DNA of 64,000 nt from CAWJAP01 sp963834365. Lineage in GTDB: Bacteria; Acidobacteriota; Vicinamibacteria; Vicinamibacterales; Vicinamibacteraceae. The DNA lies in NCBI GenBank assembly GCA_963834365.1, contig CAWIBS010000021.1, positions 189,072 through 253,071 on the forward strand, given 5' to 3'. A program made the position numbers and the translations under genes. This document shows positions 18,628 to 27,839 of the stretch, in pieces (positions within the stretch are counted from its first letter, which is position 1; the number at the start of each line of letters is the position of its first letter). A model generated the notes under the pieces. It did no database searches, had not been told where the DNA came from, and saw only the letters and a program-made list of their open reading frames with translations.

Positions 18628-20547
18628 TCATTCGTACACAGGCACGATCCGCACGAATACACCCAGGAAGCGGTTGTCACGCGAACCGGACGTGAACATC
18701 GGTGTGAATCCGGCGGACGATTCGACTGAGAGGTCATAGGCGTAGTTGGTCGGCAGGTCGGGAAACGGCTTGTACGGAAGGCCGCTGCCGAGTCGCGCCG
18801 TGACTCCTCCGCTCGTCTGCGCCGACAGGGAGACGCGGCTGGTGCGGGCGGCCGTCCTGACCGTCACGTCGGTGGCGACGTCGCCCGCCCGCAGTTCGAG
18901 GATGACGTGCCGGATGCGCAGCGTCTCGTAGCTGCCATCCTCGCGCTGCCGGACCGGCGCCCGGAGGATGAGGTCGGCGCGCGAACGGCCGCGCACCCAG
19001 AACCATTCGCCTTCGCGCTCATAGGCATTGTCGTCCAGGAAATATGCCTGGACGGGCGGGGTGCCTGCCAGCGGCTGCCGGACGCGCCGCGGCGTGACAT
19101 TGACCGGCAGGTCGTTCAGCAGCGACAGCTCGACCGGCAGCCAGCGGAACAGGCCGCGCTTGGCGTGCTCGGCCGGATGGAACGAGGCATAGAACGGATT
19201 GAGCACGAGCTGTGCCGTGAACAGCGCGCCGACGAACAGGGCTGCGCCGGCCAATCGCCACGTCGCGGGCTGCGGCAGCACGAACAGCAGGAGTGGGTAC
19301 AGCCCGAGGAAGTACCTGTTGCCCACCGGCCCCCCGCCGCCGGAATAGGTGTACGGCATGTACCCGATGAGACCGAGGACCGCACAGAAGAAGGCTCCCG
19401 CCACCAGCCACTGGAACGGCGGTCGCGTCCGCCAGGCCACCGCAAAGGCAAGCAGCGCGACGACTCCCGGAAAGAAGTACGGCACGAGCCCGGTGTGCCG
19501 GCCGAGCGCGACGTAGATGATGTTGCGCGGCAGCACGTCCACGAGCGCGTGCTGGTTGAACAGGACCTCGGTCGGCACGGTGTTCGTCGATCTCGACAAC
19601 CCGCCCGAGCTGAACGTGGACTGCGGCGTCTGGAACGGGAAGCCTGACCCGAGCTGTCCGTAGAAGGTGTTGCGGTCGCCGCCCTGGTAGTTGTAATCGC
19701 CGGTGATCAGCAGGTTGAGCGCGAACAGCCCGACGACGACGGTCGCGAAGACGGTGCCGGTCGCGAGCGTCTGGCGCCACTGTCTTCGCAACCCGAGCAA
19801 CGCCAGTATGGGCAGGATCACCGGGAGGTTCGTCGGCTTCGAGAAGGTGGCGACGCCGATGAGGGCTGCCGCGACCAGCGTCGAGGCCGGGGATCGCAGG
19901 AAGCCCCGAGCGCCAGCGCGCGGCGGGGCCAGCTCTTTGTAGGCCCACAGGAACAACCCGTACAGCACCAGTGACAGGTTGAACAGCTCCGGCGTCAGCC
20001 AGACGAAGTAGACCGGCGCCGCCGACGCCACGAAAAACACCAGGGCCCAGGCGAGCGCCGGGCCCGGCTCCGAACGTGTGCGCAGGAAGGCGTAAGCGGC
20101 CCCGATATCGAGCGTGAGCAGCAGCGCGTGCAGCAGCAGAAAGCCGTTGGTCCCGAACATCCACACGAACGGCGCAGCCACCAGCGGATAGGTGAACGAC
20201 TTCGCGAAATACAGACGATCGGTGCGCGAGTCCGGGCTGTAGCGCAGGCCGACGAACGGGAACGATCCGGTGACGGCCAGCGAGACATGGCGGCCGGGCT
20301 TCAGGAAGATGCCTTCGGGCCCGGTGGGAAACTCTTCCCAGACGCGCACGAGATCCCGGCGCTCGTAGGCGAAGTTCCCGTCACGCGCCAGGCTGTGGGC
20401 CAGCGTGTAGTAGGTCGCCTCGTCGCTCTGGAAGCCGAAGGCCACCTTGGGAAAGTCCACCGTGACCGCGAACGCGCAGAGCAGCAGGCCGATGAGCGTG
20501 CACGCCACCCACCCGGGCTCGGATCGGCGCGGGACTTCGGACGTCAC
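18628..20547 (-). CDS. GT-C-like polytopic membrane protein (putative glycosyltransferase)
   Basis: 639 residues. Begins with a transmembrane helix, followed by an acidic loop FQSDEATYYTLAHSLAR like the catalytic D/E loop of GT-C (GT39/83-type) transferases that use polyprenyl-phosphate sugars. About ten further hydrophobic helices run to about residue 465, then a soluble C-terminal domain of about 170 residues, probably beta-rich (TDVTVRTAARTSRVSLSA). No family can be named confidently. Its start overlaps the stop of the GT4 gene by four bases, so it is part of the envelope glycan operon on this strand. Confidence 0.7.
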   Translation of the reverse strand: MTSEVPRRSEPGWVACTLIGLLLCAFAVTVDFPKVAFGFQSDEATYYTLAHSLARDGNFAYERRDLVRVWEEFPTGPEGIFLKPGRHVSLAVTGSFPFVGLRYSPDSRTDRLYFAKSFTYPLVAAPFVWMFGTNGFLLLHALLLTLDIGAAYAFLRTRSEPGPALAWALVFFVASAAPVYFVWLTPELFNLSLVLYGLFLWAYKELAPPRAGARGFLRSPASTLVAAALIGVATFSKPTNLPVILPILALLGLRRQWRQTLATGTVFATVVVGLFALNLLITGDYNYQGGDRNTFYGQLGSGFPFQTPQSTFSSGGLSRSTNTVPTEVLFNQHALVDVLPRNIIYVALGRHTGLVPYFFPGVVALLAFAVAWRTRPPFQWLVAGAFFCAVLGLIGYMPYTYSGGGGPVGNRYFLGLYPLLLFVLPQPATWRLAGAALFVGALFTAQLVLNPFYASFHPAEHAKRGLFRWLPVELSLLNDLPVNVTPRRVRQPLAGTPPVQAYFLDDNAYEREGEWFWVRGRSRADLILRAPVRQREDGSYETLRIRHVILELRAGDVATDVTVRTAARTSRVSLSAQTSGGVTARLGSGLPYKPFPDLPTNYAYDLSVESSAGFTPMFTSGSRDNRFLGVFVRIVPVYE

Positions 20548-21737
20548 GCGGACCTGCCCGAGAGAAAACCCAGATCCTCGTGAAGTATGCCCGCCCGATG
20601 CGTCGCTCGCGACGTGGCGTGCAGCAGGTCATAGAGACGCTGCATCTTCGTCACGAACGCGCGGATGTCGTACGAGGCGCCCGTGGCGCGCGCTCCGGCC
20701 CCCAGCGTCGTCTGCTTCGCAGCGTCGCCCGCCAGCCCGACGACGGCATCGGCGAGCGCCTGCGCATTCGCCCGCGGGACCACGAGGGCGTCGCGGCCGT
20801 TCGACAGGATGTCCTGCAGGCCGTCGGCATCCGTCGAGACGATCGGCTTCCCCATCGCCAGCGCCTCGAAGGCCGTGAGCGGCGTCCCTTCCCAGAGCGA
20901 CGGAAACACGACGAGGTCGAACGCCGAGAATGCCGCCGCGACGTCTCGCTGGAAGCCGGCGAAGCGCAGGCGGTCGCCGAGGCCGAGCGCCGACGCCTGC
21001 GCGCGCAGCTCGGGCTCGAGCTCCCCCTCGCCCACGATCACGCCCTGCGCGTGCGGCACGCGATCGGCAATCGTCCGCATCGCCTCGACGAAGTACTGAT
21101 TGCCCTTCGACGGCATGAGGCGCGTGACCGTGCCAACGGCGAGCGCCCCGTCGGCGATGCCGAGATCGGCCCGGGCCCGGCGGCGCTCCGCGTCGGTCCG
21201 CGGCCGGGCGAACTCGTCGAGCGGCACGCCGAGATAGACGACTTTCGTCCGCTCGGCCGGCACGAGGCGCGCACGCGTCACGAACTCCGCCGTTGACGCC
21301 GACACCGCAATCGCCAGGTCCGTATACGGCGCGAGCAGCCGGTCGGCGACCTTCTGGAACCACGGGGTATCGGTGTGATTCGCGTGCTCATGGAGCACGA
21401 TCGGCAGGCGGCGGATCGCCCCGGCGATCCGACCGAAAGTCGTCGCACCGTAGCCATGCAGATGCAGCACGTCGGCCCCGGTCCGGTCGATCACCTTCAG
21501 CAGGTCGGTCACCGTGGCCGGGTCGAACTTGCCGCGGTGCAGGTAGCTCACGTCGATCCCGAACTGCTCGAGGGTGTCTTCGGACAGATCCTTCCGGCGC
21601 AGACTCACGAGCGAGACGCGATACCGCTCGCGATCGAAGCGCGGAATCATCCACGAGAACAGCCGCTTGACGCCGTGCATGCGCGACCCTTCCCAGCCCA
21701 GGTGGTCGCAGACGTGGACGATGTTGAGCGGGCGCAT
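20544..21737 (-). CDS. GT4-family glycosyltransferase
   Basis: 397-residue GT-B glycosyltransferase. N-terminal Rossmann domain starts NIVHVCDHLGWEGSRMHG; the C-terminal nucleotide-sugar domain has VGTVTRLMPSKGNQYFVEA, VIVGEGELEPELR and the retaining EX7E motif EGTPLTAFEALAMGKPIV. Likely transfers a sugar to a lipid-linked or surface glycan in the cytoplasm. Its stop overlaps the next gene's start (ATGA). Donor and acceptor are unknown. Confidence 0.93.
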   Translation of the reverse strand: MRPLNIVHVCDHLGWEGSRMHGVKRLFSWMIPRFDRERYRVSLVSLRRKDLSEDTLEQFGIDVSYLHRGKFDPATVTDLLKVIDRTGADVLHLHGYGATTFGRIAGAIRRLPIVLHEHANHTDTPWFQKVADRLLAPYTDLAIAVSASTAEFVTRARLVPAERTKVVYLGVPLDEFARPRTDAERRRARADLGIADGALAVGTVTRLMPSKGNQYFVEAMRTIADRVPHAQGVIVGEGELEPELRAQASALGLGDRLRFAGFQRDVAAAFSAFDLVVFPSLWEGTPLTAFEALAMGKPIVSTDADGLQDILSNGRDALVVPRANAQALADAVVGLAGDAAKQTTLGAGARATGASYDIRAFVTKMQRLYDLLHATSRATHRAGILHEDLGFLSGRSA

Positions 21738-21762
21738 GGCGTCGGTGGCTATATGTTGGGCT

Positions 21763-21845
21763 ACTGGCTACGGACTACGGACTACAGGGCTTGCAAAGAT
21801 CCTTTTCTGGCCTGTAGCCTGCAGCCTGTAGCCCGTAGCCTGTCC
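21763..21845. repeat. Low-complexity GTAGCCTGTAGCC direct repeats
   Basis: Tandem-like hexamer and heptamer variants (GGCTACGGACTACGGACTAC, then CTGTAGCCTGCAGCCTGTAGCCCGTAGCCTG) in the gap between the epimerase stop and the GT4 start. The same words recur at 28817-28845 and 38180-38215. No gene is seen. Confidence 0.7.
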
Positions 21846-21862
21846 AGTCCGCCGGGCAGTGA

Positions 21863-22855
21863 TCACAGCATGCCCTGCTGGCGATACCACGCAATGGTCC
21901 GCGCGAGGCCTTCTTCCAAATCCACCTTCGGCACGTAGCCGAGCTCGGTCCGGGCGCGGGTGGTGTCGAAGGCGCGGCTCTTCGTATAGAAATCCACCCG
22001 TCGCCGGTAGAGCGGCGGCTCGACGCGCAGCGGCACGCAGACCGTCTCGCACACGGCGCCGGCGAGCCAGAACGGCCAGACGGGCAGCCGCAGCCACGGC
22101 GGAGCGACGCCCAGCGCCGATGCCATCAACCGCGCGAGCTCGTTGAGCGTCGTGTACCGTGGCCCGGCGATCACATACGTCCGGCCGGCCGCCTGCGGTG
22201 TCTCGCCGGCGAGCCGGAACCCCTCGACGAGATCGTCGATGTACGTCAGGTGATAGTACACGTCGCCCGAGCCCAGCATCGGAAACCGCCGGCGGGCAAT
22301 CCCCCGGAACATCTTCAGGAATCGCGTGTCGCCGGGCCCGTAGATGCCGATCGGCCGGACGATTGCCGTTTCGAGATCACCGCGCGTCCCGGCCTCCCGC
22401 ACCACGCGCTCGGCGGCCAGCTTGGTCTCCTGATAGATGTCGCCCGGCCGGAACGGTGCATCCTCGGTCGCCGGCGGGTGCTCGATGTGCCCGTGGACGC
22501 CGCCGGTGCTGCAATGCACGACGCGCGTCGTGCCGGCGCGTCGCGCGCCTTCGAGCACGTGGCGCGTCCCTTCGACGTTGATCGCGTGGTAGGCGCGGTC
22601 GGGCTGACCGGCTTCACGGTAGGTCGCGGCAATGTGATAGGCGACCTGCACGCCGTCGAGCGCCGCGGCCACCGCATCCTGGCTCGTGAGATCGCCCGCG
22701 ACGGGTGTCACCCCCGCCGCTGCCAGTGCGGCCACCGCTGGCTTGTCCAGGCTCGCCGGACGGACGAGCCCGCGCACCTCGTGCCCGCGGGCCGCGAGCG
22801 TCCGTGCAAGGTGACCGCCCGTAAAGCCCGTCACGCCTGTGACCAGCAGCCTCAC
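21863..22855 (-). CDS. NAD(P)-dependent epimerase/dehydratase (extended SDR)
   Basis: 330 residues. N-terminal nucleotide-binding motif VTGVTGFTGGHLA, VVHCSTGGVHG with the active-site Ser, and YQETKLAAE with catalytic Tyr and Lys. It resembles the HpnA/dihydroflavonol-reductase-like group of sugar epimerases. Possibly makes an NDP-sugar or polyprenyl-linked sugar for the adjacent glycosyltransferases. The start ATG overlaps the preceding GT4 stop by four bases. Confidence 0.9.
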   Translation of the reverse strand: MRLLVTGVTGFTGGHLARTLAARGHEVRGLVRPASLDKPAVAALAAAGVTPVAGDLTSQDAVAAALDGVQVAYHIAATYREAGQPDRAYHAINVEGTRHVLEGARRAGTTRVVHCSTGGVHGHIEHPPATEDAPFRPGDIYQETKLAAERVVREAGTRGDLETAIVRPIGIYGPGDTRFLKMFRGIARRRFPMLGSGDVYYHLTYIDDLVEGFRLAGETPQAAGRTYVIAGPRYTTLNELARLMASALGVAPPWLRLPVWPFWLAGAVCETVCVPLRVEPPLYRRRVDFYTKSRAFDTTRARTELGYVPKVDLEEGLARTIAWYRQQGML

Positions 22856-24162
22856 GGCAGTTTGGGGCCCCTGACACTCGGCTCGACGGCGCCCAGCGCC
22901 GGCGACACCAGTCCCGCCCTGCCGCGGGCCTCCGTCTGCCGCGCGGGCGAGTCCGCCATCAGCCTGGCGTAGGCGTCTCGTGTCCGCGACACATACCGTT
23001 CGCGGCTGTAGCGATCCCGCGCGCGCGCCGCGGCGGCCGCGGCGAGCCGATCCCCCTCGTCGGGATGCGTCACGAGATGCCGCAACCCGTCCGCGAGATC
23101 AGCGGCGGTCGGCTCGACCAGGTACGCGCATGTATCGTCGAGCACCTGGGTGTGCGTCAGCAGGCGCGTGGCGACAATGGGCCGCTGCGATCGCAGATAC
23201 GAGTAGATCTTGAGCGGCGTGTTGGTGCCGGCGATCCGTGGTGACACGAGGATGTCGGACGCCTCGACGAAGTGCGGGATCTCCTGCGGCGGACGCTGCC
23301 CGGTGAAGGCGATGCGCGCACCGGCCTCCGTGGCGCGCCGCTGCTCGCGGTCGACCTGCTCGGACGAGCCGCCGACGACGAGCACATGGACCTCCGGGAT
23401 CGCCTGCTGCAGTCGCGCGGTCGCGTCGATCAGGAGCTCGAGCCCCTGGTACGACTCGAACGTGCCGGTGTAGAGCACGAGCGGCGCGGCTTCAGGAATC
23501 CCCCACTGCGCGCGCACCGCCCGTCGCCCGGGCCCGGCGTCGATCTCGACGTCGCCGCCCATCACGTTCTCGATCAGGACAGCCCGATCGCCGGCGCCCA
23601 TGTCCGCCACCGTGTCCTGAAGCTCCTGACAGATGGTGATGATGACGCGCGATCCGGCGATCATCCGCCGCTCCATCGCCTCGAACGCGCGATGCACGAG
23701 GCCCGACTTCGTGAAGCGGAAATTGGTGAGCTGCTGAGGCAGGCTCGAATGCATGTCGTAGAGGTGCGGCACGCCGAGCCAGCGCGCGAGCCCGACGCCG
23801 AGCAGGCCCGCCTCTTCGTGCGAGTGCACCGCGTCATACCGGCGGCCCCGGGCATGCCAGATCGTGGTCATCGTCAGGGCGACGTCGAGCAGCAGCTTGA
23901 TGACCGACGGACCGATCGGCACGCGCCGCACGAACGGCAGCCGGCGTGACCGGATGATGCGCAGGTTGGGCAGCGCGACGTCGGCGCCGTAGCCGTAGGT
24001 CACGAGATCGACCTGATGCCCGTCTTCGACGAGCGCCTTGATCCGGTGATACTCACTGAAGGGTGTGCCGCGCGGCTCGAAGAAGGGTTCGGGCGCGAGC
24101 ATCAGGATGCGCAGCGGCGCAGCGACTGGCGGGTTCGACGGCGGAACGGCCAAACACGACAT
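22852..24162 (-). CDS. GT4-family glycosyltransferase, first gene of the minus-strand glycan operon
   Basis: About 430 residues. N-terminal domain begins RILMLAPEPFFEPRGTPFSE, typical of GT4; C-terminal segments are VLYTGTFESYQGLELLIDA, VLVVGGSSEQVDREQ and SPRIAGTNTPLKIYSYL. The ATG at 24162 overlaps a perfect TATAAT (24161-24166), so it cannot be the start if that box is used. The TTG at 24153 lies seven bases after the box and agrees with the leaderless pattern seen elsewhere; it is my preferred start. Confidence 0.92.
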   Translation of the reverse strand: MSCLAVPPSNPPVAAPLRILMLAPEPFFEPRGTPFSEYHRIKALVEDGHQVDLVTYGYGADVALPNLRIIRSRRLPFVRRVPIGPSVIKLLLDVALTMTTIWHARGRRYDAVHSHEEAGLLGVGLARWLGVPHLYDMHSSLPQQLTNFRFTKSGLVHRAFEAMERRMIAGSRVIITICQELQDTVADMGAGDRAVLIENVMGGDVEIDAGPGRRAVRAQWGIPEAAPLVLYTGTFESYQGLELLIDATARLQQAIPEVHVLVVGGSSEQVDREQRRATEAGARIAFTGQRPPQEIPHFVEASDILVSPRIAGTNTPLKIYSYLRSQRPIVATRLLTHTQVLDDTCAYLVEPTAADLADGLRHLVTHPDEGDRLAAAAAARARDRYSRERYVSRTRDAYARLMADSPARQTEARGRAGLVSPALGAVEPSVRGPKLP

Positions 24163-24191
24163 TATAGCGCCGCGGATCGCGAGAGGGTCAA
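24161..24191 (-). promoter_or_regulatory. Strong promoter of the glycan operon
   Basis: Minus strand: TTGACC, 19 bp spacer, perfect TATAAT. Seven bases separate the box from a TTG codon in frame with the GT4 protein. Expected to drive the GT4, epimerase, GT4 and GT-C genes down to 18628. Confidence 0.6.
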
Positions 24192-24261
24192 CGGCACGAC
24201 CGGGGACGCGGCATCGCTGGCATGAGCGCCCGTGGGTGTGGTAGCGTTGCGCCTCGCGCGC

Positions 24262-25281
24262 ATGCCGCGCGACTCAAGCGTGACGCGCCCTGTTCCTTCC
24301 TCCGCCGCGCCCGCTCGCGCCCGCCTGCTTCTGGCGGTGAAGTTCGGTGTCAGCGTCGGTCTGCTCGTCCTGCTCTTCCGGCAAACGAATTTCTCGGCGG
24401 TTTCGGCTCACGTGCGGGACTTCGATCCCCGATGGCTGGTCGCCGCGCTCGCGCTGCTGGCCGTCATGGTCACGCTCAGCGCGTGGCGATGGCGGCTGCT
24501 GTTGAAGACCCAGGAAGTCGCGTGCTCGCTCCGGCACCTCGTCGGATCGTTTCTCGTCGCGACCTTCTTCAACAACTTCCTGCCGAGCAACATCGGCGGT
24601 GACGTCATTCGCATTGCCGACACGGCCCCTCTGGCGCGGTCGCGCACGCTCGCCGCGGGCGTCGTCCTGCTCGATCGCGGTCTCGGCCTGCTGGCGCTGG
24701 TGCTGGTCGCGGCAGCCGGCGGTGTGCTCCTGCGCAATATCGCGACGCCGGGCGACGACTCTCCCTACCTGTGGATCGCCTTCGGCCTGGCGGTGGCGGC
24801 AGCACTACCGACGCTGTTTGCCCCGGGACTTCTCGCGCGCGCCCTGTCGCCGCTGCGATGGCTGGGCCACGGCTGGGTCGACGAGCGGATCGACGTCCTG
24901 ACGGGCATGCTGCTGCGGTTCGGCCGGAGCCGCCCGGCGGTCGTCGCCGCGTTCGCGGGCGCGGTCGGCGTGCAACTCGTGCTCGTGGCGTTCTATCTGG
25001 CCGTGGCGAGAGCCCTCGGCATCCCGCTGTCCACACTGGGAGCGCTCCTCGTGGTGCCCGTGAGCCTGGCGGTCCAGATGGTGCCCCTGTCGATCAACGG
25101 GTTCGGGGTGCGGGAGGCGGTCTTCGCCTACTACTTCCGGCGGCTGGGCCTGACCGTGGACGCCGCCCTGGCGTTGTCGCTCGTCGCCACTGCGACGCTC
25201 GCGTTGTTCTCGACATCGGGGGGCGTGGCGTTCCTGTTGCGACGGCGGCGCCTGTCCCCTCCCCTGCCGGCCGAAGCATGA
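24262..25281 (+). CDS. Flippase-like integral membrane protein (UPF0104/LPG_synthase_TM family)
   Basis: 339 residues from MPRDSSVTRP. Six to eight transmembrane helices, with family hallmarks FFNNFLPSNIGGDVIRI and the later GFGVREAVFAYYF. Relatives are the membrane flippase part of MprF and many bacterial proteins next to glycosyltransferases. Divergent from the GT4 operon with about 100 bp between starts. A second member lies at 29568. Substrate is unknown, possibly a polyprenyl-linked or lipid glycan. Confidence 0.85.
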   Translation: MPRDSSVTRPVPSSAAPARARLLLAVKFGVSVGLLVLLFRQTNFSAVSAHVRDFDPRWLVAALALLAVMVTLSAWRWRLLLKTQEVACSLRHLVGSFLVATFFNNFLPSNIGGDVIRIADTAPLARSRTLAAGVVLLDRGLGLLALVLVAAAGGVLLRNIATPGDDSPYLWIAFGLAVAAALPTLFAPGLLARALSPLRWLGHGWVDERIDVLTGMLLRFGRSRPAVVAAFAGAVGVQLVLVAFYLAVARALGIPLSTLGALLVVPVSLAVQMVPLSINGFGVREAVFAYYFRRLGLTVDAALALSLVATATLALFSTSGGVAFLLRRRRLSPPLPAEA

Positions 25282-25338
25282 CGCCACGGACGGATCGGAC
25301 AAAATCGGACGGCCGCTCTCTGTCGCCGCGGTCGTAGT

Positions 25339-25356
25339 GTCCGGCTTCAGCCGGAC
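25339..25356. repeat. GGCTTCAGCC-type palindrome
   Basis: GTCCGGCTTCAGCCGGAC, an 18-bp dyad 57 bases after the flippase stop. The remaining gap to 25517 contains no gene that I can support; a GACTATAGCG stretch near 25415 could be a -10 for the lipoprotein gene. Confidence 0.6.
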
Positions 25357-25517
25357 CCATCGCGTTGAGACTCGAGGTCTGACCCCGTTGGGGTCGGCTG
25401 CCCGGCTTCCCGGACTATAGCGAGTCCCGGTCGCGCCGATACAGCGGACATGCGGCGGTTACATCGCTGCCGCGTCGCGTCTGAAACCCCGTGATCCGCG
25501 TCGAGGCGGAGGTTCTG

Positions 25518-26795
25518 ATGTCCGTCAATACTCGCAGGCCGCCCGCGACGGTCCTGCTGGCCGTTCTGAGCGCCGCCGCCATCGCCGGTTGTGAAGCGTC
25601 GAAGAGCAGCAACCCGCTCTCTCCAAGCGTGGCGGGGCCTATTCCGGGCGTGTCAATCTCCGCGCCCAAGCCGCTCGAACCCGCTAATGGCACGCAGTTC
25701 GTCGAAGGTACCGCGGTGACGCTGCTCATCGAGAACGCCGCCACCAGCGGCGAGCGCCCGGTCTGGCTGCAGCTCGAGGTCGCCACCGACGCCGCGTTTT
25801 CGAGCCGGGTCCACACGGTTGAGCGCCTCGACCCTGGCCCCAACGGGCGCACCAGCTACAAGCTGCCCATCGAACTGGGGTCCGGGCGCGCCTACTACTG
25901 GCGAGCGCGGGCTCTCGATGGCGCCAACACCGGCCCGTTTTCGACCGGAACGATGTTCCAGATGACGGTGGCGCTGCGCATCGAGACGCCGGTGCCCCTC
26001 TCGCCCATCCGGCGTGAAGTGACGCCGAGCAGTCAGCCCGAGCTCGTGGTGGGCAACACGGCGATTGTCGGGACGCCGGCCGGCGCCGTGCTCTATCGGT
26101 TCGAGGTGGCGGAAGACCTGTCGTTCGGCCGGATGGTGGCAATCTGGACGGTCCCGCGCAGCGACGGCGGCACGACGAGTGTGGTCTCGACGCCGCTCGG
26201 CCTGGCCAAGGAATACTACTGGCGGGTCAGCGCGACCGACGGCAACTACACCAGCACGCTGTCCAACGTGCAGGCTTTCCGGACGCCCGCGCCGGTGGCG
26301 CCACCGCCGCCGCCACCGCCGCCCACGACCCCGGCGCCGGGACCGGCACCCTCGCCGACTCCGCCGCCGGCTCCGCCGCCGACTCCGCCGCCGGCGCCGG
26401 CGCCCGGTGGCGGGACGGTCGGCCCGAACCGGTCCATTTCGCCCAACGAGGCGCTGGAGATCGTCCGCGCGATCCACGACGGCCTCCGCTACGATCTCGG
26501 ATCCTCGTCAACGCGTGAAGGGCGCAACGCGTTCTTCTGGTCGGCGATGGCGGCCGTCCACTACGGCCATCCGACATGGAATCCGCGAGGCGGCGACCCC
26601 GACTGGTGCGTGAAGGACGCGGGAGGCGGGCGGCCGCCGTCCGACGACGTCATGACACGCTGCGGAAGCCGCGAAGCGTGGGACATCATCGGCGGCGCTG
26701 GCGCGAACGGCTACAGCTTCCACCTGGATTACATCGGGGTGCTGCCAGGGGGACAGAACGTGTACCCGCCGCCGCGCAGCTCGCTGCCGCGGTAG
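25518..26795 (+). CDS. Lipoprotein with Fn3-like domains, proline linker and unrecognised C-terminal domain (paralogue A)
   Basis: 425-residue predicted lipoprotein; lipobox AAIAGC, then SKSSNPLSP. Two beta-sandwich, fibronectin-like regions follow (signatures AYYWRARALDG and EYYWRVSATDG), then a linker of almost pure Pro/Ala/Thr (about 26282-26410). The last 116 residues form a compact domain with FFWSAMAAVHYGHP, DWCVKDAGGGRPPSDDV, CGSR and GYSFHLDYIG. I do not recognise this domain. The same domain ends the protein at 27840-28712, aligned without a gap and about 70% identical by eye. Conserved His, Cys and Asp suggest a metal or disulfide site, but no activity is assigned. Confidence 0.8.
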   Translation: MSVNTRRPPATVLLAVLSAAAIAGCEASKSSNPLSPSVAGPIPGVSISAPKPLEPANGTQFVEGTAVTLLIENAATSGERPVWLQLEVATDAAFSSRVHTVERLDPGPNGRTSYKLPIELGSGRAYYWRARALDGANTGPFSTGTMFQMTVALRIETPVPLSPIRREVTPSSQPELVVGNTAIVGTPAGAVLYRFEVAEDLSFGRMVAIWTVPRSDGGTTSVVSTPLGLAKEYYWRVSATDGNYTSTLSNVQAFRTPAPVAPPPPPPPPTTPAPGPAPSPTPPPAPPPTPPPAPAPGGGTVGPNRSISPNEALEIVRAIHDGLRYDLGSSSTREGRNAFFWSAMAAVHYGHPTWNPRGGDPDWCVKDAGGGRPPSDDVMTRCGSREAWDIIGGAGANGYSFHLDYIGVLPGGQNVYPPPRSSLPR

Positions 26796-26814
26796 GCACG
26801 CACGCCCTTCATCC

Positions 26815-26844
26815 TTGACGATGCTTTTGCTTTCCGGGCACAAT
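26815..26844 (+). promoter_or_regulatory. Candidate promoter of the beta-barrel/lipoprotein B pair
   Basis: TTGACG, 18 bp, CACAAT, about 185 bases before the beta-barrel start. The leader 26845-27029 contains no clear gene. Confidence 0.4.
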
Positions 26845-27029
26845 GCGGGCCTGCAGGTGCGTCGCGAGGGCGCCTGATCGGCGCCGTCCCGTGGTCACGC
26901 GCCGCGCTCGACGCGGTTCTGCTCTCCGTGTGCTGAACTCAGCGCGACGAAAGCCCGACCGAAATGCCGCCCGTGGCGCGCTCCCGACTGGAGCGCGCGC
27001 GAGCTTTGTGCGTAAGGAGTGCTGTGAGC

Positions 27030-27812
27030 ATGTTCTGGAAGTCCCGGCCTGCGACCCTCGCCCTGCTGCTGTTGCCGGCGCTCGCGTCTGCGCAGACAAC
27101 GCCGGCACCGCCGAGCGCCACAGTGCCGGCACGCGGCTTCGCGGCCATCCACTTCGGTGGCCAGGCGGGCTCGTCCGATCTGACCGACGAGTTCACGTTC
27201 TCTCAGTACGACGAAACGGCCTCGGTCCGCATCGCGCAGAGTCATGGGGGCGGCTTCCTGTTCAACATCGAGGGGGGCGCGCGCGTCTACGGCCGCATCT
27301 ACGCCGGCCTCGCCATCACGCAGGTATCGAGCGACATCGACACGATCGTCAGCGCAAGCATTCCCCACCCGCTCGTGTTCGATCAACCGCGCAGCGCCCA
27401 GCTGGTGACGTCGGAACTGGACCATAGCGAAACGGGCTTCCACCTCTTCGGGCGCTACGTCTACCCGGTCAACGACGACTTCGAGATCGGCGTCTCCGTG
27501 GGACCGTCGTTCATCAACGTCTCGCACGACGTCGTCACCGGCATCAGCTTCCAGGAAGGCGAAGAGCCGTTCAACTCGGTGACGATCACCGAGACCTCAC
27601 AGCGTGAAGAGAGCGAGACGGTCGTGGCCTTCAACTTCGGGATCAACGGCACCTACCGGCTCACCGGCCAGTGGGGCCTGGATGGGTTCTTCCGATACGT
27701 CCGGGGCAGCTTTGACGTGCCGGGCGCGAGCACCAATACCGTGGAAATCAATACCTTGGAAATCAAGGCCGGCGGCGCACAGTTCGGCGTCGGCGTGCGT
27801 TACGGCTTCTGA
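27030..27812 (+). CDS. Outer-membrane beta-barrel protein (OmpA/opacity-like barrel)
   Basis: 260 residues from MFWKSRPATL. Signal peptide ends at LASAQ-TTPAP. The mature chain shows alternating strands such as RGFAAIHFGGQAGSSDLTD, RIYAGLAITQVSS and VAFNFGINGTYRLTGQWGL, and ends FGVGVRYGF with a C-terminal aromatic, the usual barrel-assembly signal. AAGGAG lies ten bases upstream of ATG, and a GTG at 27024 is an alternative. It sits between two paralogous lipoprotein genes, 27 bases before the second, so it probably forms one transcript with it. Confidence 0.82.
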   Translation: MFWKSRPATLALLLLPALASAQTTPAPPSATVPARGFAAIHFGGQAGSSDLTDEFTFSQYDETASVRIAQSHGGGFLFNIEGGARVYGRIYAGLAITQVSSDIDTIVSASIPHPLVFDQPRSAQLVTSELDHSETGFHLFGRYVYPVNDDFEIGVSVGPSFINVSHDVVTGISFQEGEEPFNSVTITETSQREESETVVAFNFGINGTYRLTGQWGLDGFFRYVRGSFDVPGASTNTVEINTLEIKAGGAQFGVGVRYGF

Positions 27813-27839
27813 CGCCGGCGCGATGTTTGTGGAGGAGAA